A stretch of 64,000 bases of DNA from Strongylocentrotus purpuratus (GCF_000002235.5 NW_022145594.1:19931390-19995389); one strand, 5' to 3'; shown: positions 1 through 12,767, counted from the first letter of the stretch. Translations and numbers: made by a program. Notes: generated by a model from the sequence alone, not told the origin.

Positions 1-1334
1 AATGACTAATTTTTAACACCTAAAAATCACGGATGCCCAGCATAGATTAGTAATCAGTTTTAGCCACGTGATCATCACCGAGAAAGTTATGGTAACTCTG
101 AACCCATTCAAAAAGGTGTTTCAAGACACCTATTATAACTTATTTTTCACACCTAAATATCACGGATTCACAGCTTAGATTATAACAAAAAAGTTGTAAA
201 TTTGCAGAGTCATATTGCAGTTTAGACAGAATCCACAAAGGAAAAACGCAGGAAGGAAAACCTCTGCTGTATTTCACTAATTAATATATCAATGCACCAT
301 ATATTTAAAATACTCCTAGACCTACGGTTTTTTGTATATTAACTATTATGTTATCTTTTTACTAAAAGAGTTTCAGAATACCAAACTATGTTAACTATCA
401 CGTTATCTCCGCCACTACGCGTGGGGTTTGCGTAAGGTTATGAGTATGCGCACTTCACGTTTCTTCATAAAACACTGTTAAACATAGATTTAGACTTAAT
501 ATCGTTTTCAGAACACCACCTCGGTTCAATGATAACTTTATTATGTGTCACTACTCCGGATTGTCACTACATAATTAGTTTACATTTATGTAGTGTACCA
601 GTGGCATAGGGTAAGTCTATACATTGAGGGGCACAGGCATCATTGGGGAGGGGACACCTGTCATATTTGTGAATTAAATACAAATTGACGTGGCTATTGA
701 TGAAGGGAGGGTACGTGGGACAGGAAAAGCTTCGAAGGAGATTTAAGACTTTTCTTGTCTATCTCCATTTATCCTCTTTTTATTTTGTTTCCTTTTTCAT
801 AATACAAGTTTGGGACAGTTTTCCCCATATACCTCCTTTAGATACGCCGTTGTCGAGCATGGACTTAAAGATAATGTCTTCTTAAGATTTTCATATCAAG
901 TTTTGGCCAATTAATCTTTTGCTAGCCAGTGTCATTATCGATTCATGTCTCTCACACTCTAGGTTTATAAAAGTGCTATGAAATTATAGCTGCTATGCAC
1001 AATGTAAATTGCTTTGTTTTGAAGTAATTGTAGATTTACACACATGAGTTTGTGGCCTTGATTTTCTAATTGAAATCTAATTGAATTATTCAGATCAAAA
1101 TTTGTAACTAAACACTTAAAGATATTTTATATTTTCTCTACTTAAATATGACATTATTTTAATTTTACAATGATAAAAACTAAACCAAATTTTGAGTCAC
1201 TCACGATCAAAAGTGTCAAACGTTCTTAATATTATGCCTAGGAATTGTACTGGAAAATTTATTTATAACAACATATTTTTTATTCATCAAATATCTTCCC
1301 TCCATAATGTGGAAACATGTAAACATGTACTTAC
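1..1334. other. Intron or flank of gene B, no exon recognised
   Basis: No coding exon could be supported here on either strand. On the minus strand it lies directly downstream of the ZU5 exon donor, so it should be intron of gene B. A degenerate direct repeat of about 40 bp occurs near 11-50 and 145-185, sharing a core that reads CACCTAAAnATCACGGAT. A small ORF at 685-885 has no recognisable family and is not called. Confidence 0.5.
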
Positions 1335-1676
1335 CGGGTGAGTATTCTCCCTCTCCTGTGTACAAAACTGGCTCCAAACAGGAGTTTTGTGTAATAACAG
1401 CACAGTGAGGTATTGTGTAAGTCACAGGTAACTTAAGGACTAAGTCATCAGGGGCTAAACACTGTACACCAAAGCAGATTGACATCTCTCCTTTGCTTTT
1501 GCCAAGATTTGGAGTATTTGTCAGGACACGAAGAGAAATGTCCTGTGGTGCTACGCTATCAATTGCACCGGGAGGGATCTCAAGTTCAATTCCGAAGGAA
1601 TCTAGCTGAAGTTTGCCACCTTCAACTCCAACTCTCTTACAACATTCCATCTTGATTGGTTTGACTGCATCTGGTT
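1335..1676 (-). CDS. Gene B exon encoding a ZU5 domain
   Basis: This is an internal exon of 342 bp. The minus strand reads TGATTTTCAG before it and GTAAGTAC after it, so both borders are canonical. It enters in phase 1 and leaves in phase 1. From GGKLQLDSFGIELEIPPGAI onward it matches the ZU5 pattern: a short strand, a hydrophobic strand, then an IPPGAI/P turn, followed by SLRVL and a run ending in LKLPVTYTIPHC. ZU5 domains occur in UNC5 receptors, ankyrins, ZO-1 and PIDD, usually ahead of a UPA or Death region, and act in protein-protein assembly; PIDD ZU5 also supports autoprocessing. No autoprocessing HFS motif is visible in this exon. The open frame runs on past the donor to 1216, but the strong splice site argues that tail is intron. 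The family assignment is solid; the particular member is not. Confidence 0.85.
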
Positions 1677-3245
1677 CTGAAAATCAGAAGAGATATTTCC
1701 ATTCAAACCTTTCTGCAAAGTCTTTGCAAACAATAGAATACATAATTGTACTTTAACATTCTAGCAAAATACCAAATAAAGGTTATAGAGCACAACAGAA
1801 CAATGTCGCTCTGAAGTATCCTTTTCATGACAGAAATAAGTGTAACAACAGAATATTCTTACAATTGTTTAATTGTTTATCTTTAAAAGGGCCATTTTTT
1901 CAACTTCTTCATAACCGTTGCTTTAAAAGTTTAGACTATAGGCTGCGGAAAGATATATGAATTTATATATACAATCTTTGTAATATAGCAATTTACATGA
2001 TTGGTGTAATTTTTCGACCAAACTGAATCAGCACAAATAACTTCACCTATATGTCATAAATATTGTTGTAATACCATGAAATAATAAGATAAAAGAAAAC
2101 TATTGTAATCTACCCTGTTTTTCTGCCTTTTGCCGAAAAATACAAAATTTTCTACTTGCTAGAATCCCGCACGGTAGGCATATTTTTACTAAGAACCATC
2201 TATGTTGGATAGTGTTGTATATTTTACAGAGATTACGCCATCCGGCATCCACAGTTTTATATATGTATACATGAGCTTCTGCCCTAACTTCGCTCTTATG
2301 TCGTCGAATCATGAATACACTAAGCATTAAAGGTACTATGTCCCTTTTGCAGCCAACCTCAAATGCTGTAGAACTTTGCAGGAATTATGAATATGTCATG
2401 TATGTCCTATCTGTGAAATTTAAACGTTAGCAGTGTCCTTATTTTCAAATTATGCAAGGAAACCCGTTTACTTGCTAGACTTCACTGTCAGACACTATTG
2501 AGTGACTGACTGGCTTTTTTTCTTCTTTGGTAATAACATACATGAAAAGAGTTGTAAAGGGTACATGAGCATTTGTCTACATCAATAACCCACTTCTTGT
2601 GATGGCCAAGATTAAACTGATTGAATCTTTGCGCAGCATAAAACGTATGACCATTCGGTACAATTGTCTGAAAATCAAGACTATTACTTTGGGGCTCTAT
2701 AGCCCTAAAGTCGATTTGACAACTAATAGTCGTTATTTTCCCACTTGAAGACACTTTCAAGCCCCACCTTTTTTGGGGAAGTTCTAAATTAGTATTATCT
2801 TTCAAAATGCTGGAATTTAACCTTTTTCATTTTTTGGGCCTGCAAATGGGGCATGGTACCTTTAACCGGTAAAAAGTATTCAAATACGTTATTCTTTGTT
2901 CGTGTCTCTACCATGCCTGTGAAGGAGATGGACATGAAACACAAATGAGAGAGAATTCGTTCTTTCTTTCCTTATTTTTCCAAATCCGTTTCTACTGATA
3001 TCGTATCGAAGCACAACATTAACCTGTTCCATAGGGGAGACTTTCCATGGAAACTCTCTAGTAAGCTTGATATCCAACATTTGTTTTCGATTTGTTTAAA
3101 CCCATACAAATGATACACATGCTGCACTTAATGCCTTTTCAAGGGTTTCAACAAACATCTTGTTTCAAGTCCAACACCATGATTTTTGCACTGACGTGTA
3201 AGCAATGTTTCGATATTGAATGTCATCTGATATCTGTTCACCTAC
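1677..3245 (-). other. Intron of gene B
   Basis: The interval between two supported exons. It holds small minus-strand ORFs at 2100-2327, 2488-2805 and 2889-3080 that I do not recognise. A block at about 2340-2490 is similar, in the same orientation, to about 34050-34200: both read CCCTTTTGCAG, then GTAGAACTTTGCAGGAATnATGA, then TGTGAAATnTAAACGTTA. This could be an old repeat or old locus duplication. Confidence 0.5.
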
Positions 3246-3321
3246 CTCCTGTTGCTTCATGACCTTCATGCACGATAGATATAGGGTCATTGTGAGGTAG
3301 AACTCTTGCTAATTCATCTGA
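3246..3321 (-). CDS. Gene B exon, short linker ahead of ZU5
   Basis: This exon of 76 bp is bounded on the minus strand by ATTTTACAG and GTAGGTG. It enters in phase 0 and leaves in phase 1, which fits the phase-1 acceptor of the ZU5 exon and creates a Glu codon across the junction. It encodes about 25 residues beginning SDELARVLPHNDPISIV, acidic and without a known domain. The frame is fully open and the join gives a continuous reading frame into the ZU5 exon. I infer a linker. Expression is not shown by the sequence. Confidence 0.7.
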
Positions 3322-5100
3322 CTGTAAAATGGATGAAATGTGAATAGGAAAACATGGAAAGGTGTTTTAAGATATTTCTAACTCTAAAAAAGGGTCTACA
3401 CCCAAGAATGGTGAATTAAAAAGACATCCATAAAAAACAAAATGTCGACTTTCTCTCCGATTATTCCAAGGCACATGAACTACAAAAGTGTTTTTTTTTT
3501 TCTTCAATCAGGTGCAAGACCAATAAGCCCTTCGGTGGGCCCATATTTACATTAAATTTTAAAAAGGACCTCGAAAATTATAATAGAATTCGTAGGTGCC
3601 TGGGTGTATAATCCATTATTTATGACTGTCCTCAGCAAACCACATAGCATATGTTTTAATATTTTAGTCAGTAAAATACATGATTTTTAACACATACGCA
3701 TTTCTTATTTGGCTGTTAGGAATAACTTCAGGGCTGCCATGGGCCACTCAGGAGCCCCTAAAAAAAACCTTAAAAACACACTTCTTAATGACTTTAGAAA
3801 GAAACACATCTCACTGTAGTCTAATGCTCTTAAATTATTATGTTACATTTGAGCTTTTACAATCAAATATTGGCTATCTGAGACATAGTTATTTGCCCAT
3901 CAGAACCTAATACCCACAATGTATCATTTGTTGTTATATAGAAACAAGAGATTTAATGTGCCCCGTTACTTTAAGAGTTAGTTTCAAGTTCCTTTCGGCT
4001 TTCTTTGAGCACATTTTCGGGCCCCTGTGGTCTTTAGTTGGTCATAGTTGGTTTCATAAACAAAAATAACATTTTCAGTAAAACAAAATTATTTAGGAAT
4101 GCATACAAACAATGGTGGGCCTCTAAAAAAATAACATTAAGGCACATTCTATTTTTTTAATCAGGTTTAAAATATACATTGAAATCCATGTTTGAAGAAT
4201 AGGAAACACTATTTCCCTGCTGAAGCCATCTTTGTACATAAATAATTACCATGTGACACGATTAAACTATTAGAAATGGTTGGAAAAAACAAGACATTTA
4301 GAATCAAATCAAAATCCAATTTGCTGTTCTTTCGAGACGTTTTAATGTGCCTCATAGTCCGGACATTAAAAGAAACGAAGACAGATATCTTATTTAGCAT
4401 AACCACAAAATCCCTTTGGTTCCCCGGGTCGAATATCTGAAAAGAGTTGAGGAGAGATTTAAAAGCATTTAAAAATCCAAACAGGACATTGTGACCTCAA
4501 AGGATGTTGTTTCAGGATTTTTTCCCCAAATGGCATTCGGAATTGCATTAAAAAAAAAAGGGTAAAGAAATTCCCAAATGTCTTGAAAGTACATGGTTAT
4601 TGCTATTACTCTTATTTATGACGTTTCTAGTGCCATTTTAGAACGACAAATTGCTACGAAGGTAATTTTAGACCCCAAAATGTGTAAATTTTGATTTAAT
4701 ATGATCGTACCAATTCAGCTCCACTTTCCAAAACACATGGTGACCGTTAATTGATTAATTAATTAATAAAACAATAAACGGGTCGACTGGGTGTGTGTAT
4801 TTTAACCAACACGACAAAGTAAACAAAAGTCCAATATTGGCATTGGCTGGAATAAAATATATAAGGCGCTATCTCGTTTGTCAACGGCTAGTTCAAAATT
4901 ACACATATTTGTGGGGCACCACAAATATTATAATTGATTAAATTTATGGATATTTCAGCCGTTTCCGAACCGATTTTGGTCAAACACATATGATTTTGTC
5001 ATTTAATTGTATATTCTTTCAAATTTGACACCCATTTTTTTCATTATAAAAACAGAATACATGGACTTGGCAACGATGATCAATGGCTACAAGTTATGCA
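3322..5100 (-). other. Intron of gene B with low-similarity repeat
   Basis: Apart from the candidate microexon at 4404-4436 nothing here is clearly genic. Around 4260-4400 the sequence is distantly similar to a stretch in each array unit (for example near 14640-14715), sharing AATCAAATCAAAATC and a TGCCTCATAGT-like end. ORFs at 3680-3910 and 4209-4406 have no recognised family. Confidence 0.4.
4404..4436 (-). CDS. Candidate 33-bp microexon of gene B
   Basis: The minus strand shows a good acceptor, CTCTTTTCAG, then 33 bp encoding IFDPGNQRDFV, then GTTATG as donor. It would be phase 0 at both ends, so it could be included or skipped without shifting frame between the upstream exons and the exon at 3246-3321. 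The donor is weak because it lacks the usual purine at +3 and the GT at +5/+6. It could equally be chance. Confidence 0.3.
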
Positions 5101-5101
5101 T

Positions 5102-5899
5102 CTCTCTCTCTCTCTCTAAGTGCCATATCGAATGAATTTAGCGATAATGCTGTTTATTAAACCTCGGTTCCTAGCCGTCTATATTAGCACCACTCCCAGT
5201 TCTTTCACTCCTCTCTCTTCTAACAATTTTTGCAGACTATCTAAAGGATCCTCGTTCTCCCCTTACTCCTCCTTCCTACAATTTTCCCTTTCAAAGCAAG
5301 ATTATCTAGGCCTTATTTACGTGTAATGTGACCCAGGAACTTCAAATGCCTAATCAACATCTTACGTATCAATCATTTTCCGTTGCACTCCAGCTCTTCT
5401 AAGAGCTTCCTTATTACTAACTTTATCAGTCCAAGGGATTTTCATCATTCTTTTTAAAAACCATATTTCTCAACTTTCCAAACGCTCTTTAGTGTCAGAG
5501 GCTAAAGTACTGGGTAGATGTAACAATTCAGTACTCTTATTCTGGTCCTCCATATTGTGCGATTTGTCACAGTTTTGCCTAACTTTGAATATGCAGATTT
5601 AGCGATAGCTATCCTTTTCTAGAACTCTGTCTCGCATCTGGCATCCTTGGTGATCATGCTGACAAGGTAGTTAAAAGAGAGACTTGTTTAATAACATGTT
5701 CTTTCAGTTTCTAGTTACATTTTGGACTGCTCTCCTTGGAGACTACCAGGCACTTTGTCTTTTTATATTGAGCATCTAGTCCCAATATCTCACTATGTTT
5801 TACAACTACATCCAGGAGTCTCTCGAGATCTTTCTCTGATTCAGATAATAAAACAGTGCCATCAGCATACCTAATATTTGTGATTGAATGGCCACCCAC
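5102..5899 (-). pseudogene. RTE-like LINE, 3' end of reverse transcriptase, decayed
   Basis: Near 5899-5711 the minus strand encodes an RT palm motif reading IRYADGTVLL, where the usual YADD has become YADG. Further on, in shifting frames with stops, comes the conserved tail of this LINE group: a KIPWTDKVSN-like stretch, then RRLIRHLKFLGHITRK, then LKGKIVGRRSKGR. The element ends at an (AG)n run, written as CT repeats at 5102-5118. A related fragment on the opposite strand at 34380-34670 has the same coding tail and the same kind of (AG)n end. It is dead and truncated at its 5' side by the poly-C element. Confidence 0.8.
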
Positions 5900-5910
5900 T
5901 CGTATCTCAC

Positions 5911-6125
5911 CCCCCCCCCCCCTTTGTTATTTGGTATATATAAACCCTACCCCCCCCCCCTTTTTTTTTTTTTTTTTTTTTTAATTATTAAAAAAAAAAA
6001 AAAAAAAAAAATACCCCCATGGTTGACCTAAAACAGGTGACCTTTCCCCCTCCCCCCCCCCCCAACGGAGAAAAATGTCAAATTTTTAAATTCTGAGACC
6101 AAACAAAAAAAATAGTGTCCTCTTA

Positions 6126-6166
<41 letters not shown>

Positions 6167-6345
6167 ACCGCTTATTCAGCGGTCGGCTGGGTCGTTGCGA
6201 TTTTTTTGGGGGACCAAAAAAAAAAAGTGTCCTCTTCCCCCCCCCCCCGCTTATTCAGCGGCTGGCTGAGTCGTTGCGAAATTTTCGGCCCGATTTATAA
6301 ATGTTAACCCCCCCCCCCCCCCCCCCCCTCTTGATAAAATCCTGC
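5911..6345. repeat. Poly-C rich element with CGCTTATTCAGCGG ends
   Basis: Long C tracts alternate with A/T tracts. CGCTTATTCAGCGG, followed by a TCGGCTGG or CTGGCTGA run, occurs twice (near 6169 and 6249). The right edge carries CCTGCGTACGCGCC, whose complement resembles the GGCGCGTACACAGG edge of the elements at 38092 and 44121. I read it as nested copies of one non-autonomous repeat family. It sits between two LINE remnants. Run lengths in such tracts are prone to sequencing error. Confidence 0.6.
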
Positions 6346-8341
6346 GTACGCGCCTGCTTGTGGTACTCCGCATTCTATGGTAGGAATATTAGATGTTGTA
6401 GATTTAAACATAACATATTGATGTCTATTACGCAAATAATCTTCAAACGAAGAAAGTACAATCCCTCTAACTCCATATGCTTTTAATTTATGTATATATT
6501 AATATACGATGGTCCAAGTTATCGAATGCTTTCAATAAGTCGTTAAAAACACCTACAGTGTGTTCTTTTTTAGAAAGAGAATCAGTTATTTTGTCACATA
6601 ATTGTAGAATAATCAGTAGAGTGGTTCTTTCTAAATCCATATTGATTAGGAATTAAAAAGTTATTGATATCTAAGAAAATAATCGTTTATATACTATTTT
6701 CTCTAATATCTTTGAAATACTTGGAAGTAAAGAAATTGGTCGGTAGTTCGAAATGTTAGAGTGATCATCCTTTTTATATATCGGAATTATTTTTCCAACT
6801 TTTAGTGGGTCGGGAAAAACCCCTTGGGAAAGAGATAAATTAAAGATAAGTGATAACGGGGAAGCTATGAAGTGAATTATTTGTTTTAATAAAGATACAC
6901 TTAACTCATCGTAGCCGCTAGATTTAGTGCTTTTTAATGAACGAACAATTTCTAAAATCTCTTGAATATTTGTTGGATTAAAAAATAAGGATTGATTAAC
7001 GTTATTATTTAAGTATTTCAAAAAATCATTCTTTTCCTTGATTATTTTGGAAGCTAAATCCGGTCCAATATTAGTATAGTATTTATTTGATGCCTCGGCA
7101 ACATCATTTTGGTCTATGTGGTGTCAATTATCATTAAATTCAATATTATTTGGAGTATATCCTTTTTCTTCCCCAAAATGTCATTTACTGTTTGCCATAA
7201 TGATTGATTATTATCTTTATTATATTTAATTTTATTACCATAGTATAATTTGCGTGATAAACGAATAATTGAAGTCAATTTATTACGGTACTTTTTATAT
7301 ATATTTTGATTTTTCATTGGTAGGTGATCGAAGTGAGATCTTATATAAGCGAATTCGGGTAGATATTGATTTAAGTATACCTTGAGTAATCGTTTATTTT
7401 TCTTTTTATTTGACTTAATTTTTGAGAGGGGCACATTTTTATTATAATGACAAAGAAGTTTGTTTATAAATTTGTCACATGAACTGTTCACATCTCTTTC
7501 AAAATAAATAAAATACCAATCTTCTTGACTCAAGTCTATCTTTAAGGATTCAATATTACGCTTTGTTTCTTTACGTCGTGTTGTATGTTCTTTATTGGGA
7601 ATTTGCAGTAGGTGTTTATCATTAGGACCTATCTTAAATATTGGTAAATGGTCTGAAATATCATAGTTTATACAACACCTACGTGGATCCTTGTCATTTG
7701 ATTGGAGGATTGTTGGTCACATGATATTCAATAGATGTTAAATTGCACGACCGTGCATTTTTGGTTATATGCGCCGTGCATTTTTTGGTTATATGCAGAC
7801 TGCGTACCTCTCTGTCGTGCGCGTGTCCCTGTGTGTATCTGACGCGCAGGCAATCTGAATGTAATCGAGAAGGTGTGACTCCAACCTTAATTTATCTTTA
7901 ATATAAGGAGTAAAGCATAATTTGTTGATTAACGTTCTTATATCTTCTTCGATGTTGTATAAAACAAACAATGAATGTTTTTCATTCGTTCAATAGTGCG
8001 AATATTTTCATTCGTTGAAAGATTAACGTCCATTTTCCATTTTTACGGTCTGAATGAATCAATTCATAATTCTCAATGTTGAATATTGGAGGAGAAGTTG
8101 AGTGTAACCAGGTTTCGGTAAGTCCTATCAAAGAAAATGAAAATGTGTTTAAGATAGATAAAAATTCTTCAAAATTATCGAAATTCTTTTGTAGGCTTCG
8201 AATATTAATGTTTAATAAACTAAAAAAGTGAAGTTTATTATTGGGTCCCGTTGAATTAAAATTTGAATTAAATTCACTAGTAGTATAATATTTACTCTGA
8301 GGTGTGTAAACTTGATCATTCAGAATATTATTTAAAGCCAT
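6346..8341 (-). pseudogene. Jockey/CR1-superfamily LINE ORF2, endonuclease plus RT, frameshifted
   Basis: Read on the minus strand, the order is that of a complete ORF2. At 8341-7982 comes the start of an APE-type endonuclease with LLNINIRSL and IGLTETWL. Around 7700-7640 lies its C-terminal NYDISDHLPIF motif. The linker is at 7533-7114. RT fingers at 7021-6671 include DPLKVGKIIPIYKKDD and SNYRPISLLPSISKILEKI. Past this, in broken frames down to about 6350, are KAFDNLDH-like and IECGVPQ-like motifs. The YADD core and C-terminus are missing, cut off by the poly-C element. A 23-bp direct duplication with GTGCATTTTTGGTTATATGC lies near 7753-7797. Not functional. Confidence 0.85.
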
Positions 8342-9055
8342 TAAGATTTAAAATTTGGTATTGCGACCAGTATAAATGAATATTCTGTGTTTGGTGCGTG
8401 CATGTGCGTGTAAGAATGCAAGTGCATTTATTCATTGAACATTCTATCGGAACACTGTAAATGCTTTCATTAGGAAAGGACCTGTTGTAAATAAAGAGCT
8501 CCAGTTTTGTATGATCACGTTTACCCTTTTTCGCTTTATATACATGGCTACAACACTGAACAGTTTTAATTACATATGACTTCCTTGAAATTAAATGACT
8601 CGCAGCTAATTAGGAGAATTTATCTGTTTTTTGTCAAGTTGGCTGATTTGATGACGTCATTGGCGATTTATAAGCCATTTATAAGCCATTGGCTAGAAAA
8701 GTCATTGGTGATTTTTGGGCGATTTATAAGCCAAATAATACTTCTCTCACGCATTATTCAATAGCGATTTTCACCGTAGAACAGAATGCCATCGCATGTT
8801 TACCCGCCGGGCACCAAAATTTGTGAAACATGTCTGCAAAGTAACCTGGTGTGTTTGTAAGTAAACTGAAGTTATTTTATTTTATTATTTTTAATCTCAC
8901 GCACATACAGTACAACATGCAACATGTTCATTATATACCGGTATGAATTAAAATTAATGATGAAATAAAAAAATTGTTTGTGACACTGCACCACTCGCAC
9001 TGCTGAACCACCCTGTGTGTAGATCTAGTGAAACTTAGCAGCACACAACTCATAC

Positions 9056-9826
9056 TAAAAAAAAGTCTTAAAAATATGATTATTGTAACCAAAAAAAATC
9101 TCATTCATGAATTATGTGTCTTTCATTATTATCTTGGCTGTTCGGTTCTTTTTTATTCACAAGAGCGCTCAAATCTTCAATCCTGAGCACATTCTTGCAA
9201 GGCCCTAGTCTAAGTAACAAGTTAAACACTCCTACTCCTACTCCTAGACCTAGTGCCAATGAGGTGAAACACGACAGTCTTTGACCTCATACTCATAGGT
9301 GACAATAGCGCATAATACGGGGTGGTGCATTTGAGGAAAGTCGGCACCCGCGGTAACACACAAATGCACACAATGATAACGACACGGCTTGCCGGCGGTG
9401 TGAGTTGTCTTGTGATTTTATGATTTTTTTTTTCTTTTAATTAAAAACTTTTTTGAGTAAAATTAGTTGTTGATTATTGCAGTTTATATATCACAAATTC
9501 ATATCTCTGAGGTATAAATTTTGATCAAATTCTTGTCAATTTTGTACAATGATGCTTGAAAGTCTGACTACTCTGGCGATTTTTTTCTTCACGTTATTGA
9601 GGTCCTAGTTCCCCCTAGAGTGCCTCTAAATATGGAATTGTAAAAACCATGCCAATAACCTAGAGGGCCTCACAAAGATATGCTCAAAATTAAAGATTTG
9701 AGTGCTCTGGTGAACAAAAAACAACATAACAGCCAAGATTATAATGAAAGACAGATCATTCCATCGTCATTCATTCATGATTTTTTTTTGTTACAATAAT
9801 CATATTTTTAAGAATATGTTTTAATA
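9056..9826. mobile_element. Inner element with long inverted repeats inside arm A
   Basis: About 160 bp at 9056-9215 is the diverged reverse complement of about 9655-9826. Both arms contain a TAAAAATATGATTATTGTAAC-like end, a TCATTCATGA core, and an AGAGCnCTCAAATCTT stretch. The corresponding structure is also in arm B (about 27470-28200). It directly abuts the 5' side of the GIY-YIG frame, so it may be a transposon that landed there or part of the same element. Confidence 0.5.
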
Positions 9827-9829
9827 TGG

Positions 9830-10150
9830 GTGTACATGTTGGTCAGCCAATACCATCGGAATTTCGCATATGTTGGCGAAACAGCTTCTATAAAGCGTAG
9901 ACTCCAACAACACAACAGTGGCCATGGTTCAAACTTTACAAATACCCCTCAACTGCGACCCTGGATGTGCTTGGTGCTAGTATACCGATTCCCTGGCAGT
10001 GGTCATGATGAGGCCAACATAGATGCCATGAAACATTTTGAGCACCTCTGGCATGCCCTGAATGCAGACGTCCACCTACCAGATACTCAAAAAAATCTAC
10101 ACCATGTCTTTAACCGGATGCGTACGAGATACCCAAGCCTTGACGCGTAG
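9830..10150 (+). pseudogene. GIY-YIG endonuclease-like ORF
   Basis: The frame encodes 106 residues. It has the two hallmark strands of the GIY-YIG nuclease fold: VYMLVS in the GIY position and, about ten residues on, YVGET in the YIG position, followed by the conserved KRRLQQHNSG helix with its arginine. Downstream come RPWMCLVLVYRF and a helix with AMKHFEHLWHALN, which contains a candidate catalytic glutamate. This family cuts DNA and occurs in UvrC, homing enzymes and Penelope-type retroelements; I see no RT next to it. There is no convincing ATG: the frame runs upstream into the inverted repeat, so the 5' end may be lost. The inverted copy at 27199-27459 is truncated and has YFG instead of YVG. 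Confidence 0.65.
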
Positions 10151-10560
10151 CTACGTTTACCTCGTGTAAGTACTTACAATGCTCATGTACACATTTCCAA
10201 ATATCCAATAATTTCAAATTTGAAGTGACTAGGTGAGAGGATGCATTTCCTTTAGGCAATGCGTCCTCTCACCTCCAAACAACCAGGAACATGGTCATCC
10301 CCATCCTTCCAATTTTCATATTGTCCAAAAGAAACATTCCCTCATTCTGGGTACTTTTTAACTACATCAAAGCAAGTTTCACTCTACCTCAAAGTCCACT
10401 ACAACATTCTTCAAAGATAGCTGACAAACTCAAGTGCAATCGGCCACAAGCCCTTGTACAAACATACCACTCATCCCTCGTCTAGTACCAAGTCCCTACT
10501 TATATCTACAACTTTGCACGACTAATGTGAAGTGCTCATTTACAGCATACATTGGCATTT

Positions 10561-11497
10561 GAAGTAGATATTCATTGATTTTAAAAACTAACTTTATTTT
10601 CATTATTGCAATGTTGAAACTTTGATTCGACAAGGTTATCATAATTCAATGCTTGGAAACATTCGAAGTACTGATTATCATAAATTACAAAACGCTAAAA
10701 TACAGCCCCGGCATAGCACCTGAAGAGCTCTCCGAACGCTGCTTAGATGTGTGAGATCACAGTATGGACATGACTTGCACAAGCAGACGATGTCCCATGA
10801 CATGTCACACATTTTCAGTGCCTGTGTTTTCATCTTCTCTTGAGTTCTTTCTCTTACTTCACTACCGTCAGGCTAAATGTATAATCTATTGCCTCACTCT
10901 AAACCCTGCGCATGATTTTATTTTGATGACAAATGCAGCGATACAACAATAAAGGAATCTGTCGCTTGTAAACAAAATAAGATGCCGTTGTATATTCAGC
11001 TGCACACACCGGGGTATGTTCGGCGTTTCGACAGGGAACAAATGCCGTCCTTACTATCATTCCGGGGGTTTTTCAATTTGAAAGTCTGGTTTCTTTGATT
11101 GTTAATTAACCCATATCCTTTGTATTTACAAGCAAAATATTTTAGTTATCAGAATCGGGTCACACCCCCTTTTGAATGGTTTGACATGCCATTATATTTA
11201 TATACACTAAACTCATTATAATTTGAGAAATAATAGATTTGCAATTGTGGTCATTCTCTATGGGATGTCGTCTGCTTGGGCAGTATTGGTCCATATAGTG
11301 ACGTCATTAAAACATCGTTATTTCTCCGGAGAATCTCTCGTATATCCCAGCTGCTATTGAGGTGGTTGTATTTGTATTTTTATACATCACCCGATATGTA
11401 GTTGACCTAAAACTTGTCCGATGGCACTCTGTTAGCTTACCAGTTTCTAGTGATACATTAGTTGACATATTTGTGATCTTCTTTGAATTTCACCTTT
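10561..11497. repeat. Segment unique to arm A
   Basis: In arm B the sequence runs without interruption from ATTGGCATTT into AACACATATCTCTGC, read as reverse complement. In arm A about 937 bp separate these points. It is either an insertion in A, with TTT repeated at both edges, or a deletion in B. I see no terminal inverted repeats. The short ORF at 10764-10952 has no recognised family. Confidence 0.5.
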
Positions 11498-11919
11498 AAC
11501 ACATATCTCTGCTCTTCTTAAAAAAATTAAAATTAAATTTAAAAAACAGCACCTATGACCACCAAAGAAAGGGGATTTCTCATTGGCTTAGGCCTATATT
11601 AAACACATTTCCCAATAGATATATTATTACCTTTAAACTTTCTATCAATATCAGGATGGACCCTCACTAATGCAATTCAACTGTCTTCACTTTTGGCCAA
11701 ATAATCCATCTCGTGAAATTTCATAGCCACTTAAATGCCCACACAAATCAGATTTACTGTGCCATAATTGAGCAACAACCTGTCCTGCAACCAAGATGCA
11801 AACTAATGCGTTATACTCAAAGCATTTCGTAGGAAACTTGAACACATATCTTCTTATCAGTCCACCAATCTACTTCTCTGCTATGCCAAATACCCAACCC
11901 TAGTTCCGATAGCTCTGGA

Positions 11920-12289
11920 TAGGGAGAGTAAAGAGAATAGGAAAAGAGGCACTCACCAGGGATGAAACAAAGTTAGTAAAGAGAATAGGAAATGGGCATT
12001 TGTCGAAGGAAAAGGGGCCTCCATCAGATTTTGATAGGGATTTACAGGGGGGTATGAGAATACCTTGACCTTAGCAACCTTATCCGCTGATCAACAAGCC
12101 GTGGACCGCGGGCCACGCCCACAGACATGGTCGCTACGCACTACGTTTAAAACCAACAAAAAGAACAAGCAAAAGTACACTAGTTTCGTGAAATCGACAA
12201 TGATATAATGCACACTGAGCATTGTATAGATAACACAAGTTGCATAATAGTAACAAATAAAAATCAGTCGAAACTCGGCCAGGCATTCA
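11920..12289. other. Spacer with no recognised gene
   Basis: Between the arm A edge and the tandem array. A short direct repeat, AGTAAAGAGAATAGGAAA, occurs twice near 11927 and 11973. Nothing else was recognised. Confidence 0.4.
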
Positions 12290-12620
12290 AAAAAATGTTT
12301 AAAAGTTGAGTGTATGTAATGTATACTAATTAAACTACAATGAAACAGTCACTACCGATTTGTTTTGGGCAGTCTCATTTGCATAGTTTTCAACGCTACA
12401 CCAAAAAATACCCCAAAAGCACAATTTAAGAATACATACCAATTAGGGCATTTACATCACCATATTGATAATGCTTATTCAAGCATTTTTGTGTCTATAT
12501 TGACAAAACCAAAACCACACATGCAGGCCCAAAAATGTTAAAAATTCGAGTGTATGTAATGTATAATAATTAAACTACAATGAAACAGTCACTACCGATT
12601 TGTTTTGGGCAGTCTCATTA
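12290..12620. repeat. About 295-bp local tandem repeats of unit 1
   Basis: Copies begin near 12341 and 12581 with TGAAACAGTCACTACCGATT and continue to CAGGCCCAAAAATGTTAAAA. One copy has an internal deletion. The same repeats occur in units 2 and 3. Confidence 0.75.
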
Positions 12621-12767
12621 TGATGATTCCATAACCTTGCAGTACACACAAATACTTATATGCTAGATGATCAACCTTTTCTCATCGATTCCACAACGTT
12701 TCTTTCACAATGCAATCGCACCAACAGAACTGGTCTACACCTTTAATATATTCATTACACACCCCTT

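Larger units (their letters stand above)
8434..11919 (+). repeat. Inverted-repeat arm A (GIY-YIG segment)
   Basis: This segment matches the reverse complement of 26283-28893 over nearly its full length. Outer edges are near TTCATTGAACATTCTATCGG on the left and CCAACCCTAGTTCCGATAGC on the right. The two arms are clearly diverged. Arm A carries about 937 bp (10561-11497) missing from arm B, while arm B has a duplicated piece near 28500-28580. Arm A contains the better preserved GIY-YIG-like frame. I could not find diagnostic transposon termini at the outer edges, so whether this is a mobile element or a genomic inverted duplication is open. Confidence 0.7.

Noticed and set aside
1216..1334. C-terminal extension of the ZU5 ORF
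   Set aside because: The frame continues past a consensus GTAAGTAC donor and loses domain-like character, so it is read as intron.
6115..6486. Two proline-rich ORFs
   Set aside because: They are translations of long C runs in the poly-C element, continuing into LINE DNA on the other strand.
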